From: Burkholderia cepacia ATCC 25416
Lineage (GTDB): Bacteria; Pseudomonadota; Gammaproteobacteria; Burkholderiales; Burkholderiaceae
Reading direction: 5' to 3'
DNA: 64,000 bases
Assembly (NCBI RefSeq): GCF_001411495.1
Contig: NZ_CP012981.1
Location: 930,001 to 994,000, forward strand
Shown: one piece after another, positions 1-9,237 of the stretch
How positions within the stretch are numbered: the first letter of the stretch is position 1
How the letters are laid out: every line of letters starts with the position of its first letter
Program-made: the position numbers and the translations under genes
The notes under the pieces: model-generated
What the model was told of the DNA's origin: nothing
What the model saw: the letters and a program-made list of their open reading frames with translations, nothing else
Database searches by the model: none

Positions 1-1028
1 ATGAAATAGCTCGAATTGACGTCGACGAGACTCGAGTCGAGCGTCACGTTCGGCGGCGCACCGGCGCCGCGCAGCGCGAGCTGCACATCGGCGACGTTGC
101 GGAAAAACACGGTCTCGCGGCGCGACACGAGCGCCTGCGCGGACGACACGCTCATCCCCGGGATCAGCGCCGCGATCACCTCGGCCGGCGCGGTGTTCAT
201 GTTCACGGGCGTCGTGGTCGGCAGCACGGTGACGAACGGGCGCAGCCGCGCGACCATCTCGGGCGTCACGCCGTCGACGTCGAGCAGGCTGTCGACCCCC
301 GTCATCATCAGCGGCGCGGGCCCGCGATCGCCGCCCGTCATGCCGGGATCGTCGGTGAAGCCGCCGCCGCCCTGCTGATCGGTCGCCACCGGCGCGGTGA
401 CCGGCGGCGCCGTGCCGCCGCCCGGCAGCGTGGGCATCTGAAAACGCGTCGCCGAATTCAGCAGGCCCGCGCGCACTTGCAGCGCGACGCGTTTCGCGAA
501 CGCGCCGTCGTAGCCGAGCGTCGTCAGCAGGCGCTGGAACGCCTGGACCTGCGTGACGTTCAACTGCAGCACGCCGGGCGCCGGCGACGCCACGAGGTTG
601 CGCAGGTTGAACTTCGCCTGGGCGTCCTCGATCGAGCCGGAGATATAGGTGTCTTCGCCGCCGGCGTCGTTGGGCGCGCCGATCCGCCCGAGGAAGTCCG
701 ACAGTTTCGTCTTCGCGATCGGCACGCCCCAGATGCCGCCGAGGTACGTGATGCCGGGCGCCGTATCGCCTTCGGAGCGCAGGATCATCCGCGTCCAGTC
801 GAGCGCGCCGCGCGCGACCCACTGCGCCTGCGCGATCTCGCGCTGGTTCTCGATGCGGCGGATCTGCACCTGCTGGCGCCACAGCATCCCCGAGACGAGG
901 ATCGCCGACAGCGCGACGACGAGCAGCGCGGTGATGATCGCCGCGCCGCGCTGGCGGCCGCGTGCCCGTGCGTGACCGGCAGCACGGGCGGCAGGCAATG
1001 AACGGGGAGGGCGCGCGCGCATCGTCAT
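1..1028 (-). CDS. gspK: Type II secretion minor pseudopilin GspK (3' end outside window)
   Basis: Open reading frame that starts at 1028 and is still open at the left window edge (about 342 codons seen). An Arg-rich N-terminus is followed by a hydrophobic helix (AAIITALLVVALSAILVSG) and then QQVQIRRIENQREIAQAQW, typical of GspK, the large minor pseudopilin that caps the T2SS pseudopilus with GspI and GspJ. GspK lacks the usual Glu at +5, and none is visible here. The start ATG overlaps the gspJ stop (ATGA), so translation is probably coupled; a second in-frame ATG lies at 1022. The C-terminal few dozen residues are outside the window. Confidence 0.9.
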   Translation of the reverse strand, partial: MTMRARPPRSLPAARAAGHARARGRQRGAAIITALLVVALSAILVSGMLWRQQVQIRRIENQREIAQAQWVARGALDWTRMILRSEGDTAPGITYLGGIWGVPIAKTKLSDFLGRIGAPNDAGGEDTYISGSIEDAQAKFNLRNLVASPAPGVLQLNVTQVQAFQRLLTTLGYDGAFAKRVALQVRAGLLNSATRFQMPTLPGGGTAPPVTAPVATDQQGGGGFTDDPGMTGGDRGPAPLMMTGVDSLLDVDGVTPEMVARLRPFVTVLPTTTPVNMNTAPAEVIAALIPGMSVSSAQALVSRRETVFFRNVADVQLALRGAGAPPNVTLDSSLVDVNSSYF

Positions 1029-1714
1029 TCCCCGACGAGGAAGATGCGCGTGACCGGCACGCGCAGCGACGTCGCACCGATGCTGACCTGCAGCCCCGTC
1101 ACCGCGCGCGTCGGCGGCGCGTTGCCGAGCTGCGGCACCTTGAGCGCATCGTTGTTCTGCGCGAGCGCGTCGTCGGCCGTCTGCAGGTTGGTGGTCCAGC
1201 CCACGCGCGGCACGTACAGCTTCGCGTCGATCGCGCCGACGCCGCCCATCAGCGCGACCCAGCTCCAGCCTTCGACGCTGCTGTCCTTCAGCATGCCGCG
1301 CAGCCGGTTCGCGTCGTCGATCGGCGGCGACGCGTAGCGCACGACCCGCCCGCCGGCGATCCGGTAGCGGACCACCTGCAGCCGCGGCGCGACGCCCGGC
1401 ACCTCGAGTTCGCGGACGATCTGCAGCGTGTTGCCGGCGACGCCGATCGCCGGCTGGCCGGCTTCGTCGTCGGTCGCGGCGAGCCGCGCGTCGATGCGCA
1501 TCTGGTCGAACATCTGCGCGAACACGCGTTCGTCTTCCATCGCGGCCGCGACCTTGTCGCGACCGCGCATGATCTGGTCGAGCCCGCGCCACGCGAGGAT
1601 CGCGACCACCGCGAGGATCGCGATCGCGATCATCAGCTCGATCAGCGTGAAGCCGCGGGCGGGGCGGGCGAACGGGCGTCGCATCGGCGCGTCAGAGCGG
1701 ACGGCTGGTTTCAT
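1025..1714 (-). CDS. gspJ: Type II secretion minor pseudopilin GspJ
   Basis: 229 residues. A basic leader is followed by the prepilin peptidase motif G-FTLIELMIAIAILAVVAI around residue 21, so the protein is cleaved after Gly and N-methylated by GspO. The rest matches GspJ in size; the GspI-J-K complex forms the pseudopilus tip in the periplasm. The reading frame starts 23 bases inside gspI; a second Met (at 1684, MRRPFARPARG) lies just after the gspI stop and would give an 11-residue leader, so the true start is uncertain. It overlaps gspK by four bases at its 3' end. Confidence 0.9.
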   Translation of the reverse strand: MKPAVRSDAPMRRPFARPARGFTLIELMIAIAILAVVAILAWRGLDQIMRGRDKVAAAMEDERVFAQMFDQMRIDARLAATDDEAGQPAIGVAGNTLQIVRELEVPGVAPRLQVVRYRIAGGRVVRYASPPIDDANRLRGMLKDSSVEGWSWVALMGGVGAIDAKLYVPRVGWTTNLQTADDALAQNNDALKVPQLGNAPPTRAVTGLQVSIGATSLRVPVTRIFLVGE

Positions 1715-2132
1715 TCGCGACCACCGTCACCATCTGCGCGAGCACGCCGGCCTGCCCGGGCGTGCTCACCGAAATCCGGACGCGCCGGAACACCGGGTTG
1801 GGCGTGGTGCTCACGCGCTGCGTGCAGACGAGCTGCACGTTGCCTTGCGAGCAGTCGAAACTCTGCTCGCCGATCTCCGGCCACGCATGCGTGAGCCGCA
1901 TCTGCGCGAGCGCGTTGTCGGCGCTCCAGCCGGCGAGCAGCCGGCGATGAAGATCGGAGGCGTTGGTCGCCATCGTCCCGACCGCGCGGATCGACGCGGC
2001 GAGCGCGACCGCGATGATCGCGAGCGCGACCAGCACCTCGATCATCGTGAAACCGCGCCGCGCATGCAGTCCCGTTGGGGCATGGCGGTGCGATGAAGCA
2101 ACGGGGAAGGGCAGGCGACGACGCATCGTCAT
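1692..2132 (-). CDS. gspI: Type II secretion minor pseudopilin GspI
   Basis: 146 residues with a prepilin motif RRG-FTMIEVLVALAIIAVALAA near residue 27. Small type IV pilin-like proteins with this motif, placed between gspH and gspJ, are GspI. It nucleates the pseudopilus tip with GspJ and GspK at the inner membrane. The start ATG overlaps the stop of gspH (ATGA). A Met-Thr-Met start doublet is also present at gspK. Confidence 0.88.
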   Translation of the reverse strand: MTMRRRLPFPVASSHRHAPTGLHARRGFTMIEVLVALAIIAVALAASIRAVGTMATNASDLHRRLLAGWSADNALAQMRLTHAWPEIGEQSFDCSQGNVQLVCTQRVSTTPNPVFRRVRISVSTPGQAGVLAQMVTVVANETSRPL

Positions 2133-2698
2133 TGCACCTCGTAGCGGCCGTTGCCGGTGCCGACGATCGTCGCGCTGCCGGCGGCCGAATGCAGCGTCAC
2201 GCGCACCGGCGTGTCGATGCTCTCGGTGCCGAACACGACGCGGCTCGCGCGCGTGTCGGACCCCGGATAGTCGATGTCGGCGCCCGTGACGCCGCCATCC
2301 CAGTCACGCGGGCGCAGCAGGTCGTCGCGCAGCGTGCGCCAGCCGTCGGGCGAGCTCACGTCGAAACGGAAGCCGTGTGCGGTCGGCTGCCATGCGATCG
2401 GCCGTGCACGCACCTGCGCCTCGTCGCCGGCGGTCTCGAACAGCAGCGCGATGCGCTGCGCTTCCTCGCGCAGGTCGGTACGCGGATTGCGCGTGAGCGA
2501 CAGCGACGCGAGCGACACGAGCAGGCCCGCGATCACGAGCACGACCAGCATTTCGAGCAGCGTGAAGCCGCGCGTGCGACGCCGCCGCGCACCGTGCTTC
2601 GTCGGCCCGCCGTAGGCATGCGCCGGCACAGACGAAGCCGCGCCGCGACGCACACGGCGGTCGCGACCGCAGCGGGAGGTCGTGCGAATGGCGAGCAT
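2129..2698 (-). CDS. gspH: Type II secretion minor pseudopilin GspH
   Basis: 189 residues as an open frame, with the prepilin motif TRG-FTLLEMLVVLVIAGLLVSLASLSL. From the ATG at 2698 the cleavage Gly is residue 44, a much longer leader than usual, so translation may start further in (for example the GTG in SSVPAHAYG). GspH (FimT/GspH family) is a minor pseudopilin of the T2SS. It lies 39 bases after gspG and overlaps gspI by four bases, consistent with one gspG-H-I-J-K operon. Confidence 0.85.
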   Translation of the reverse strand: MLAIRTTSRCGRDRRVRRGAASSVPAHAYGGPTKHGARRRRTRGFTLLEMLVVLVIAGLLVSLASLSLTRNPRTDLREEAQRIALLFETAGDEAQVRARPIAWQPTAHGFRFDVSSPDGWRTLRDDLLRPRDWDGGVTGADIDYPGSDTRASRVVFGTESIDTPVRVTLHSAAGSATIVGTGNGRYEVQ

Positions 2699-2737
2699 GA
2701 AGAACGGGAACGAAGCGTCGGGCCGGTCAGTGAGCGC

Positions 2738-3190
2738 TTATTGCCACGAACCGATGTCGGTATCGTTGCCGTCGCCGCCTTCCTTGCCGTCGGCGCCGTA
2801 GCTGAACACGTCGATCTCGCCGTGCACGCCCGGGTTCAGGTACTTGTACCCGTTGCCCCACGGATCGTTCGGCAGGCGCTCGAGATAACCGCCGTCCTTC
2901 CAGTTGTTCGGGATCGGATCGGTGGACGGCTTCTGGATCAGTGCGTTCAGGCCCTGATCCTGGGTCGGGTAGCGGCCGTTGTCGAGACGGTACAGCTTGA
3001 GCGCCTGCATGATCGTGCCGATGTCCTGTTTCGCGGCGATGCGGCGCGCCTCGTCCGGGCGGCTCATGATCTTCGGCACGATCAGCGCCGCCAGGATCCC
3101 GAGGATCGCGACCACCACCATGATCTCGATCAGCGTGAAACCGCGCTGACGACGCACGGCCGCGTTGCGGCGAGTGATCCACGTTTGCAT
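2738..3190 (-). CDS. gspG: Type II secretion major pseudopilin GspG
   Basis: 150 residues. Leader [17 protein letters not shown], then [25 protein letters not shown], the classic class III signal and N-terminal helix. Downstream [25 protein letters not shown] and the Asp-rich C-terminus [13 protein letters not shown] (the calcium-binding region of GspG) are diagnostic. It forms the pseudopilus fibre that pushes folded substrates through the GspD secretin. It is the first gene of the G-H-I-J-K run, divergent from gspC with about 175 bases between, so its promoter should lie at about 3191-3365. Confidence 0.95.
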   Translation of the reverse strand: MQTWITRRNAAVRRQRGFTLIEIMVVVAILGILAALIVPKIMSRPDEARRIAAKQDIGTIMQALKLYRLDNGRYPTQDQGLNALIQKPSTDPIPNNWKDGGYLERLPNDPWGNGYKYLNPGVHGEIDVFSYGADGKEGGDGNDTDIGSWQ

Positions 3191-3365
3191 GACTGACTAC
3201 CTCTTTCCAAAAAATGTCGTTGGTTGCGTGACGCGCCCGGTGCACCGGACGATTGCCTGACGGCAACCTTCCGGACCCGCGGGCGCGGAGCACGCATTGT
3301 AAGGCGCGCATTGCCGAGGGCTTTCACCCAACGCAAATTTCACATAGATCCGTACAATAGCGCGC

Positions 3366-3776
3366 ATGAACGCGCTCTCGATCCGGATCCTCTCCCTAGC
3401 CCTCTTCGCGGGTTTGTGCGCGACGGCCACCTACTGGGTCGTCACGCTGTCAGCCCGTGAAGCGCCGCTGCCCGCCGCCGCCGCGCGGCTGCCGATCCGT
3501 ACCGAGGACGCCGCGGCGCTCTTCGGCGGTCAGCTCGACAAGAATCCCGTGCAGGACATCCACCTGTTCGGCATCCTCTCGCTCGATCGCGGTGCCGCCG
3601 CGATCGTCGGCGTCGGCGGCGAACCGCCGCGCGCCGTGTCGCTCGGTGCGGAGGTCACGCCCGGCGCGAAGCTCGCCGAAGTCCGCCCCCGCTCGATCGT
3701 CGTCGACCGCAACGGCGCCCGCGCCGAAATCCAGCTGCCGGCGAACACGCCGTCCCCCGCGATCTACATGCGCTGA
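3366..3776 (+). CDS. gspC: Short GspC-type inner-membrane T2SS protein
   Basis: 136 residues: one N-terminal membrane helix (residues about 5-27), a Pro/Ala stretch, then the homology region EDAAALFGGQ...VQDIHLFGILSL and a small beta domain ending in AIYMR. The LFG...LFGIL pattern matches the GspC HR domain, which docks to the N0 domain of GspD. At 136 residues it is about half the length of classical GspC and has no PDZ or coiled-coil C-terminus. It is read against all the other gsp genes, between gspG and gspF, as is usual in Burkholderia. The 3' end converges on gspF. Confidence 0.8.
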   Translation: MNALSIRILSLALFAGLCATATYWVVTLSAREAPLPAAAARLPIRTEDAAALFGGQLDKNPVQDIHLFGILSLDRGAAAIVGVGGEPPRAVSLGAEVTPGAKLAEVRPRSIVVDRNGARAEIQLPANTPSPAIYMR

Positions 3777-3806
3777 ACGGCAGTGGCCCGATCGACTGTC
3801 GGGCCG

Positions 3807-5024
3807 TTACTGCACCATGTTGTTCAGCTCGATGATCGGCAGCATCACGGCCAGCACGATCACGAGCACGATGCCGCCCATCGCCAGGATCAGGAGCGGC
3901 TCGAGCAGGCTCGTCAGGAACATCGTGCGGCGCTCGAGCTCGCGCGCTTCGCCTTCGGCCGCGCGATCCAGCATCGTCGTCACGTCGCCCGTCGCTTCGC
4001 CGGAACGGATCAGGTGCACGAGCACCGGCGGAAACGTCTTCACGTTGTTCAGCGCGCGCGACAGCGCGGAGCCTTCGCGCACGCGCACGATCGCGTCGTC
4101 GATGTTCGCGCGCATCGCGCGGTTCGACAGCGTCTCGCCGGCCGCCTGCAACGCGCGCAGGATCGGCACGCCCGCCGCGGTGAGGATGCCGAGCGTGCTC
4201 GCGAACCGCACCGTGTTGTAGCCGCGCACGAGCTTGCCTGCCAGCGGCGCGGTCAGCACCCAGCGGTCGAAGCGCAGCCGCGGGCCGTCACGCGACAGCG
4301 TCGCCTTCACGAACCACACGACGAGCACGACCGCGATGAGGATCGCCCACCACCAGTGCCGCACGAAATCCGACAGCGCCATCATCACGATCGTCAGCAC
4401 GGGCAGCTGCTGCTTCGTGCTCGCGAACACGTTGACGACCTGGGGCACGACATAGCTCAGCAGGAACGTGACGATGCCGAATGCGATCAGCGTGACGATC
4501 CCCGGATACGTGAACGCCAGCAGGATCTTCTGCTTCAGCGCGTTGCTTTGCTCGATGTAGTCGGCGAGGCGCGACAGCACGATGCCGAGCTTGCCGGTGT
4601 GCTCGCCGGCCGCGACGAGCGCGCGATAGATTTCGGGGAAGTCGCGCGGATGCTGGCCCAGCGCGTTCGCGAGCGAATGGCCGCCGAGCACTTCCGCGCG
4701 GATCGCGGCCATCAGTTCGCGGATGTAGTCGCGCTCGGCCTGCTCGGTCAGCACGCCGAGCGCCTCGTCGAGCGGCAGCCCCGCGATCAGCAGGCTCGCG
4801 AGCTGGCGCGTCAGGATCGCCTGTTCGCGCTGCGACAGCTTGCGGCCGAACGCGAGCCGCTGCGACCGCGCCCCGCGCGTCGCGCTGGCGGCCGGCTCGA
4901 CGACGAGCGGCGTCAGCCCCTGCGTACGCAGCTGGCCGCGCGCGGCACGCGCGCTGTCGGCGTCGATGACGCCCTTCTGCGCGCGTCCCGCCGAATCGAT
5001 TGCTTCGAAACGGAATGCCGGCAT
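3807..5024 (-). CDS. gspF: Type II secretion inner-membrane platform protein GspF
   Basis: 405 residues, the usual GspF length. Two T2SSF domains (about residues 70-195 and 270-395) each end in hydrophobic segments; motifs include ARQLASLLIAGLPLDEAL, LVAAGEHTGKLG and LIRSGEATGDVTTML. GspF is the polytopic platform protein that couples the GspE ATPase to pseudopilus assembly. It starts four bases after the gspE stop. A GGCCCGA/TCGGGCC inverted repeat at 3785-3805 lies between the converging gspC and gspF ends. Confidence 0.95.
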   Translation of the reverse strand: MPAFRFEAIDSAGRAQKGVIDADSARAARGQLRTQGLTPLVVEPAASATRGARSQRLAFGRKLSQREQAILTRQLASLLIAGLPLDEALGVLTEQAERDYIRELMAAIRAEVLGGHSLANALGQHPRDFPEIYRALVAAGEHTGKLGIVLSRLADYIEQSNALKQKILLAFTYPGIVTLIAFGIVTFLLSYVVPQVVNVFASTKQQLPVLTIVMMALSDFVRHWWWAILIAVVLVVWFVKATLSRDGPRLRFDRWVLTAPLAGKLVRGYNTVRFASTLGILTAAGVPILRALQAAGETLSNRAMRANIDDAIVRVREGSALSRALNNVKTFPPVLVHLIRSGEATGDVTTMLDRAAEGEARELERRTMFLTSLLEPLLILAMGGIVLVIVLAVMLPIIELNNMVQ

Positions 5025-5028
5025 CGCG

Positions 5029-6528
5029 CTATGCGCCTCCCGTCACGCGCAACACTTCCTCGAGCGACGTCGCACCGGACGCGAGCCAGCGCTCGGCGTC
5101 GTCGCGCAGCGTGCGCATCCCTTCCGCACGACCGGCGGCGAGAATCTCCGCGTCGGCCGCGTTGCGGTGGATCAGCGAGCGGATCGACTCGTCGACCAGC
5201 AGCAGTTCGTACACCCCGCGCCGGCCCGCATAGCCCGAATGCCCGCACTTGTCGCAGCCGACCGGATGCCACACGGTGCGGCCTTCTTCCTGGCGTTCTT
5301 CCTTGCAGACGGGGCAGAGCTGGCGCACGAGCCGCTGCGCGAGCACGCCGAGCAGCGACGACGCGAGCAGGTAGGGTTCGACGCCCATGTCGGTCAGACG
5401 CGTGACGGCCGATGCCGCATCGTTCGTGTGCAGCGTCGCGAGCACGAGGTGGCCCGTCAGCGACGCCTGCACCGCGATCTGCGCGGTTTCGAGGTCGCGG
5501 ATCTCGCCGATCATGATCACGTCCGGATCCTGGCGCAGGATCGAGCGCAGCGCACGGGCAAAGGTCATCCCGATCCGCTCGTTCACCTGCGTCTGGCCGA
5601 TGCCGCCGAGGTCGTATTCGATCGGGTCCTCGACGGTCATGATGTTGGTCGTCGCGGTTTCGAGCCGCGACATCGACGCATACAGCGTGGTCGTCTTGCC
5701 CGAACCGGTCGGGCCCGTGACGAGCACGATGCCGTGCGGGCGGGCGATCAGCTTGTCGAACTGGACGAGCGTGTCGCGGCCCATCCCGAGCGCCTCGAGG
5801 TTCAGCCGCTGCGCATCCTTTTCCAGCAGACGCAGCACCGCACGCTCGCCGTGGCCCGTCGGCAGCGTCGACACGCGCACGTCCACCGGCCGGCCGCCGA
5901 CGCGCAGCGTGATGCGGCCGTCCTGCGGCAGGCGCTTCTCCGCGATGTCGAGCTGCGCCATGATCTTGATCCGCGAGATCAGCGCACCGTGCAGCGCTTT
6001 CTTCGGCCGCACGACGTCACGCAGCGTGCCGTCGACGCGAAAGCGCACGACGGAAGCGTTCTCGAACGGCTCGATGTGGATGTCCGATGCCTGTTCGCGC
6101 GCCGCTTGCGTGAGCAGCGCGTTGATCATCCGGATGATCGGCGCGTCGTCTTCCGATTCGAGCAGATCCTCGACTTCGGGGATGTCCTGCATCAGCCGCG
6201 ACAGGTCGACTTCGCCTTCGACCTCGCCGACCACCTGCGCGGCGCTGCCGTCCTGGCGCGCGTACGCGTGGTTGATCGCCTGCGCGAGCTCGTCGGCCGG
6301 CACGCGATGCACGGAGATCGAGCCGAAGTTGCGCGCGATCTCCGCGAGCGCGGCATCGCTCGTGCGTTCGCTGATCCACACCTCGAGCGTATCGTCGAGC
6401 TGGTGCGCGATCAGCACCTGGCCGCTCTTCGCGAAGCCGTACGGCAGCAGCCGCGCGGCGAGCGGCGACGGCGGCTGGCGTTCGCCCGGCGCGCCGTCGT
6501 GGGCGGAAGAGGCGAGCACGTCGCTCAC
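5029..6528 (-). CDS. gspE: Type II secretion assembly ATPase GspE
   Basis: 499 residues from a GTG at 6528 that overlaps the gspD stop (GTGA); the reading frame extends further upstream but only through gspD. An N-terminal GspE/PilB domain is followed by the ATPase with Walker A GPTGSGKT (272-279), an Asp/Walker B region DPDVIMIGEIRD (334-345), a His box TLHTND and a zinc site CPVC...CDKC (Cys405, 408, 425, 428). It is the cytoplasmic hexameric ATPase that powers pseudopilus extension. It forms a gspD-E-F transcription unit. Confidence 0.95.
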   Translation of the reverse strand: MSDVLASSAHDGAPGERQPPSPLAARLLPYGFAKSGQVLIAHQLDDTLEVWISERTSDAALAEIARNFGSISVHRVPADELAQAINHAYARQDGSAAQVVGEVEGEVDLSRLMQDIPEVEDLLESEDDAPIIRMINALLTQAAREQASDIHIEPFENASVVRFRVDGTLRDVVRPKKALHGALISRIKIMAQLDIAEKRLPQDGRITLRVGGRPVDVRVSTLPTGHGERAVLRLLEKDAQRLNLEALGMGRDTLVQFDKLIARPHGIVLVTGPTGSGKTTTLYASMSRLETATTNIMTVEDPIEYDLGGIGQTQVNERIGMTFARALRSILRQDPDVIMIGEIRDLETAQIAVQASLTGHLVLATLHTNDAASAVTRLTDMGVEPYLLASSLLGVLAQRLVRQLCPVCKEERQEEGRTVWHPVGCDKCGHSGYAGRRGVYELLLVDESIRSLIHRNAADAEILAAGRAEGMRTLRDDAERWLASGATSLEEVLRVTGGA

Positions 6529-8870
6529 TGCGAGGCTCCCGGCGTGGCGGTCAGCGGCTGTTGCGGCACCGCCTGCTGCGGCACGCTCTGCGGCTGCGCG
6601 GGCGTCGCCTCCGGCAACGGCTGGGCCGGCACCGGCACCACCTGGCGCTGTACCTGCTGGCGACGCATCTTGTCGAGATCGAACAGGTTGCCCGCAGCCG
6701 TGCCACCCTGGCTCGGGCCGATCGGCATCGGCGGGACGACCGGATCGTCCTTGTCGCGCATCACGTTGTTGTCGGACTTGTACGCGCCCGTCACGCCCTG
6801 GATGTAGTCGTAACGATTGGCCGTGACTTCCTGCGCGGTATTGCGATCGGAAATGATCACCGGGCGCAGGAATACCATCAGGTTGGTTTTCTGGCGCAGC
6901 TTCGTTTCGGAACGGAACAGCTGGCCGATCCACGGAATGTCGCCGAGCAGCGGCACCTTGCTGTTCGACACCTGGTAGTTGTCCTGCATCAAGCCGCCGA
7001 GCACGATGATCTCGCCGTTGTCGGCCAGGATCGTCGACTGGATCGAGCGCTTCGTGAAGGTCGGGCCGGTCTGCGCGCTGGTCGTGCCGGCGACCACCGC
7101 CGAATCCTCGGTGTAGAGCTGCAGCTTGAGGATCCCGCCGTCGGTGATCTGCGGCTTCACGTGCAGCGTCAGGCCGACGTCGCGACGGTCGTAGGTATTG
7201 AACGCGTTGTTCGTGTTGCCGCTCGTCAGGTTCGAATACGAACCGGTCGCGATCGGCACGTTCTGGCCGACGACGATCTTCGCTTCCTCGTTGTCGAGCG
7301 TGATCAGGTTCGGTGTCGACAGCACGTTCGCGTCGCTCACGCCCGAGAAATACTGCAGCAGTGCGCCGAGCCCCTGCACGCCGAACATGTTGTGCAGCCA
7401 GCCGATGTTGAGCCCCTGGCTCAGCGCCCCGAGATTGTTGGCCAGCCCGCCGCCGGTGATGCCGCCGGCGGCGTTGGCCACGCCGCCCGCCGTCAGGTTG
7501 ATGATGCTGTTGCCCAGACCGCCAGTGGGGTTCAGGTTCGTGCCGCCGAGAAACTGGCCGCTCGCGACCTGCCACTGGATACCGAGGTTGCCGGACGTAT
7601 TCGAGTTCAGCTCGACGATCAGCGCTTCGATATAGACCTGCGCGCGCCGCGCGTCGAGCTGGTCGATCACCGAGCGCAGGTTCCGGTACACCGGATCCGA
7701 CGCGGTGATGATCAGCGAGTTGGTCGCCGCGTCGGCCTGGATCATGCCGCCCGGCTGGTTGTCGTCGCCTTTGTCCTTGTCGCCGCCGAGCAGGCCGGCG
7801 CTGCCGAGACCGCCGCCGCTGCCCGACGAACCGCCGTACCCCGACGAGGACGACGAACCGCCGAGGCCGCCCGACGGCAGCGGCGGGGTGCCCGACGTGC
7901 CGGTCGAGAAGTTGCCGCTCGACGACGAGCCGCCGTTCTGGTTGAAGCTGTTCGCATCGTTGGACGATGCCGACGAGCCGCTGTCGCTGCCGCTCCCCTT
8001 GCCGAGCATGCCGCGCAGCGTCTTCGCCAGCTTCACCGCATCGGCATTGCGCAGCGGCACGACATGCATGTTGCCGGGCACCCCGCTCGGCGCGTCGAGC
8101 TGCTGCACGAGCCGCTTCGCGGCCGCGAGGCGCGACGCGCTCGATGCGCGCAGCAGCAGCGAGTTGGTCCGCGGGTCGGCCGTGACCGACACCTTCAGCG
8201 TTGCGTCGCTGTTGCCGATCGCGCCCGGGTCGAGCATTTTCTGCAGCTGCGCGGCGAGGTCGATCGCGTTCGCGTTGCGCAGCGGAACGACCTGCACCTG
8301 CGCGCCCGCGGCGCTGTCGACGCCGGCGATGATCTGCGCGATGCGTCGCACGTTGTCCGCGTAGTCGGTAACGACGATCGTGTTGTTCGCCGGGTAGGCC
8401 GTCACCGTGTTGTTCGGCGAGATCAGCGGCCGCAGCACGGGCAGCAGGTTGTTCGCCGATTCGTTGTGCAGCTCGAACACCTGCGTGATCACCTGATCGC
8501 CGCGCGCCTGCGGCGCGTTGCCGACGTAGGTCGGCACGCCCTGCAGCTTCGCGTCGGCCTCGGGCACGACCTTCAGCACGCCGTGATCCTGCACGAGCGC
8601 GAAGCCCTGCATCCGCAGCGCGGACTGCAGTGTCTTCAGCGCCTGGTCTTCCGGCACCGGCCGTTCGGCCACGAGGTTGAGCTGCCCCTTCACGCGGGGG
8701 TCGACGATGATGGTCTTGCCGGTTGCGGCACCGATCGCCTTGGCGACCTGGTCGATATCCGCATTCACGAAGTTGAGCGTGACCTGAGCGTAGGCGGCCT
8801 GCGAAACGATGAGGCCGGCGACGATCAGGGTCGTGGCGACACGCCGCATAACGAAGCGATTTCTTGTCAT
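6525..8870 (-). CDS. gspD: Type II secretion outer-membrane secretin GspD
   Basis: 781 residues. It has an N-terminal signal peptide (ends about AYAQVTLNFVNADI), N0 and N1-N3 repeats, and a long Ser/Gly-rich linker (about residues 290-370). The C-terminal secretin domain contains VLSTPNLITLDNEEAKI, VGLTLHVKPQI and GGLMQDN...VPLLGDIPWIGQLFRS. The tail is Pro/Gln-rich. It forms the multimeric outer-membrane channel through which T2SS substrates leave the cell. It is first in the gspDEF unit; the promoter should lie upstream of 8870 on the minus strand. Confidence 0.96.
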   Translation of the reverse strand: MTRNRFVMRRVATTLIVAGLIVSQAAYAQVTLNFVNADIDQVAKAIGAATGKTIIVDPRVKGQLNLVAERPVPEDQALKTLQSALRMQGFALVQDHGVLKVVPEADAKLQGVPTYVGNAPQARGDQVITQVFELHNESANNLLPVLRPLISPNNTVTAYPANNTIVVTDYADNVRRIAQIIAGVDSAAGAQVQVVPLRNANAIDLAAQLQKMLDPGAIGNSDATLKVSVTADPRTNSLLLRASSASRLAAAKRLVQQLDAPSGVPGNMHVVPLRNADAVKLAKTLRGMLGKGSGSDSGSSASSNDANSFNQNGGSSSSGNFSTGTSGTPPLPSGGLGGSSSSSGYGGSSGSGGGLGSAGLLGGDKDKGDDNQPGGMIQADAATNSLIITASDPVYRNLRSVIDQLDARRAQVYIEALIVELNSNTSGNLGIQWQVASGQFLGGTNLNPTGGLGNSIINLTAGGVANAAGGITGGGLANNLGALSQGLNIGWLHNMFGVQGLGALLQYFSGVSDANVLSTPNLITLDNEEAKIVVGQNVPIATGSYSNLTSGNTNNAFNTYDRRDVGLTLHVKPQITDGGILKLQLYTEDSAVVAGTTSAQTGPTFTKRSIQSTILADNGEIIVLGGLMQDNYQVSNSKVPLLGDIPWIGQLFRSETKLRQKTNLMVFLRPVIISDRNTAQEVTANRYDYIQGVTGAYKSDNNVMRDKDDPVVPPMPIGPSQGGTAAGNLFDLDKMRRQQVQRQVVPVPAQPLPEATPAQPQSVPQQAVPQQPLTATPGASQ

Positions 8871-9237
8871 GGATGAATGGGTCGATGCCGGCTCAGGCCA
8901 CTTCCGGCGGTAGTGCTGGGATCCAAGTCCTAAAGAGGCGACATTAGCAGTTTTTCATGTCCGAAATATCACATTGACCCGAGGACTGTCTCACATACGA
9001 CATGTATTCTGCGAGCCGTATGCAATATGTAATGTTCGGCGCTATGCTCTGCATCCCGGCCATCGCCCCCGTTTCACGATGAACCGACACGGAAATGCGG
9101 TATAACCGGGCTGCCGTATTCCTGTATGTCGCAAGCTGACGGACTGTCGGTATGATACGGGCGGCGCGTTTCTCATCGCACGAATAACAGGCACGGGTTT
9201 TCCCGACCTTCGCGCAATTTATTATCGATTCCGCACC
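8871..9237. promoter_or_regulatory. Divergent intergenic region gspD / lytic transglycosylase
   Basis: 367 bases without a supported gene, clearly more AT-rich than its flanks. It must hold the gspD promoter (minus strand) and the promoter of the gene at 9238 (plus strand). A -10-like TATGAT lies at 9152-9157, but I see no good -35 for it. An antisense frame across this stretch has no start or motif support. Confidence 0.5.
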
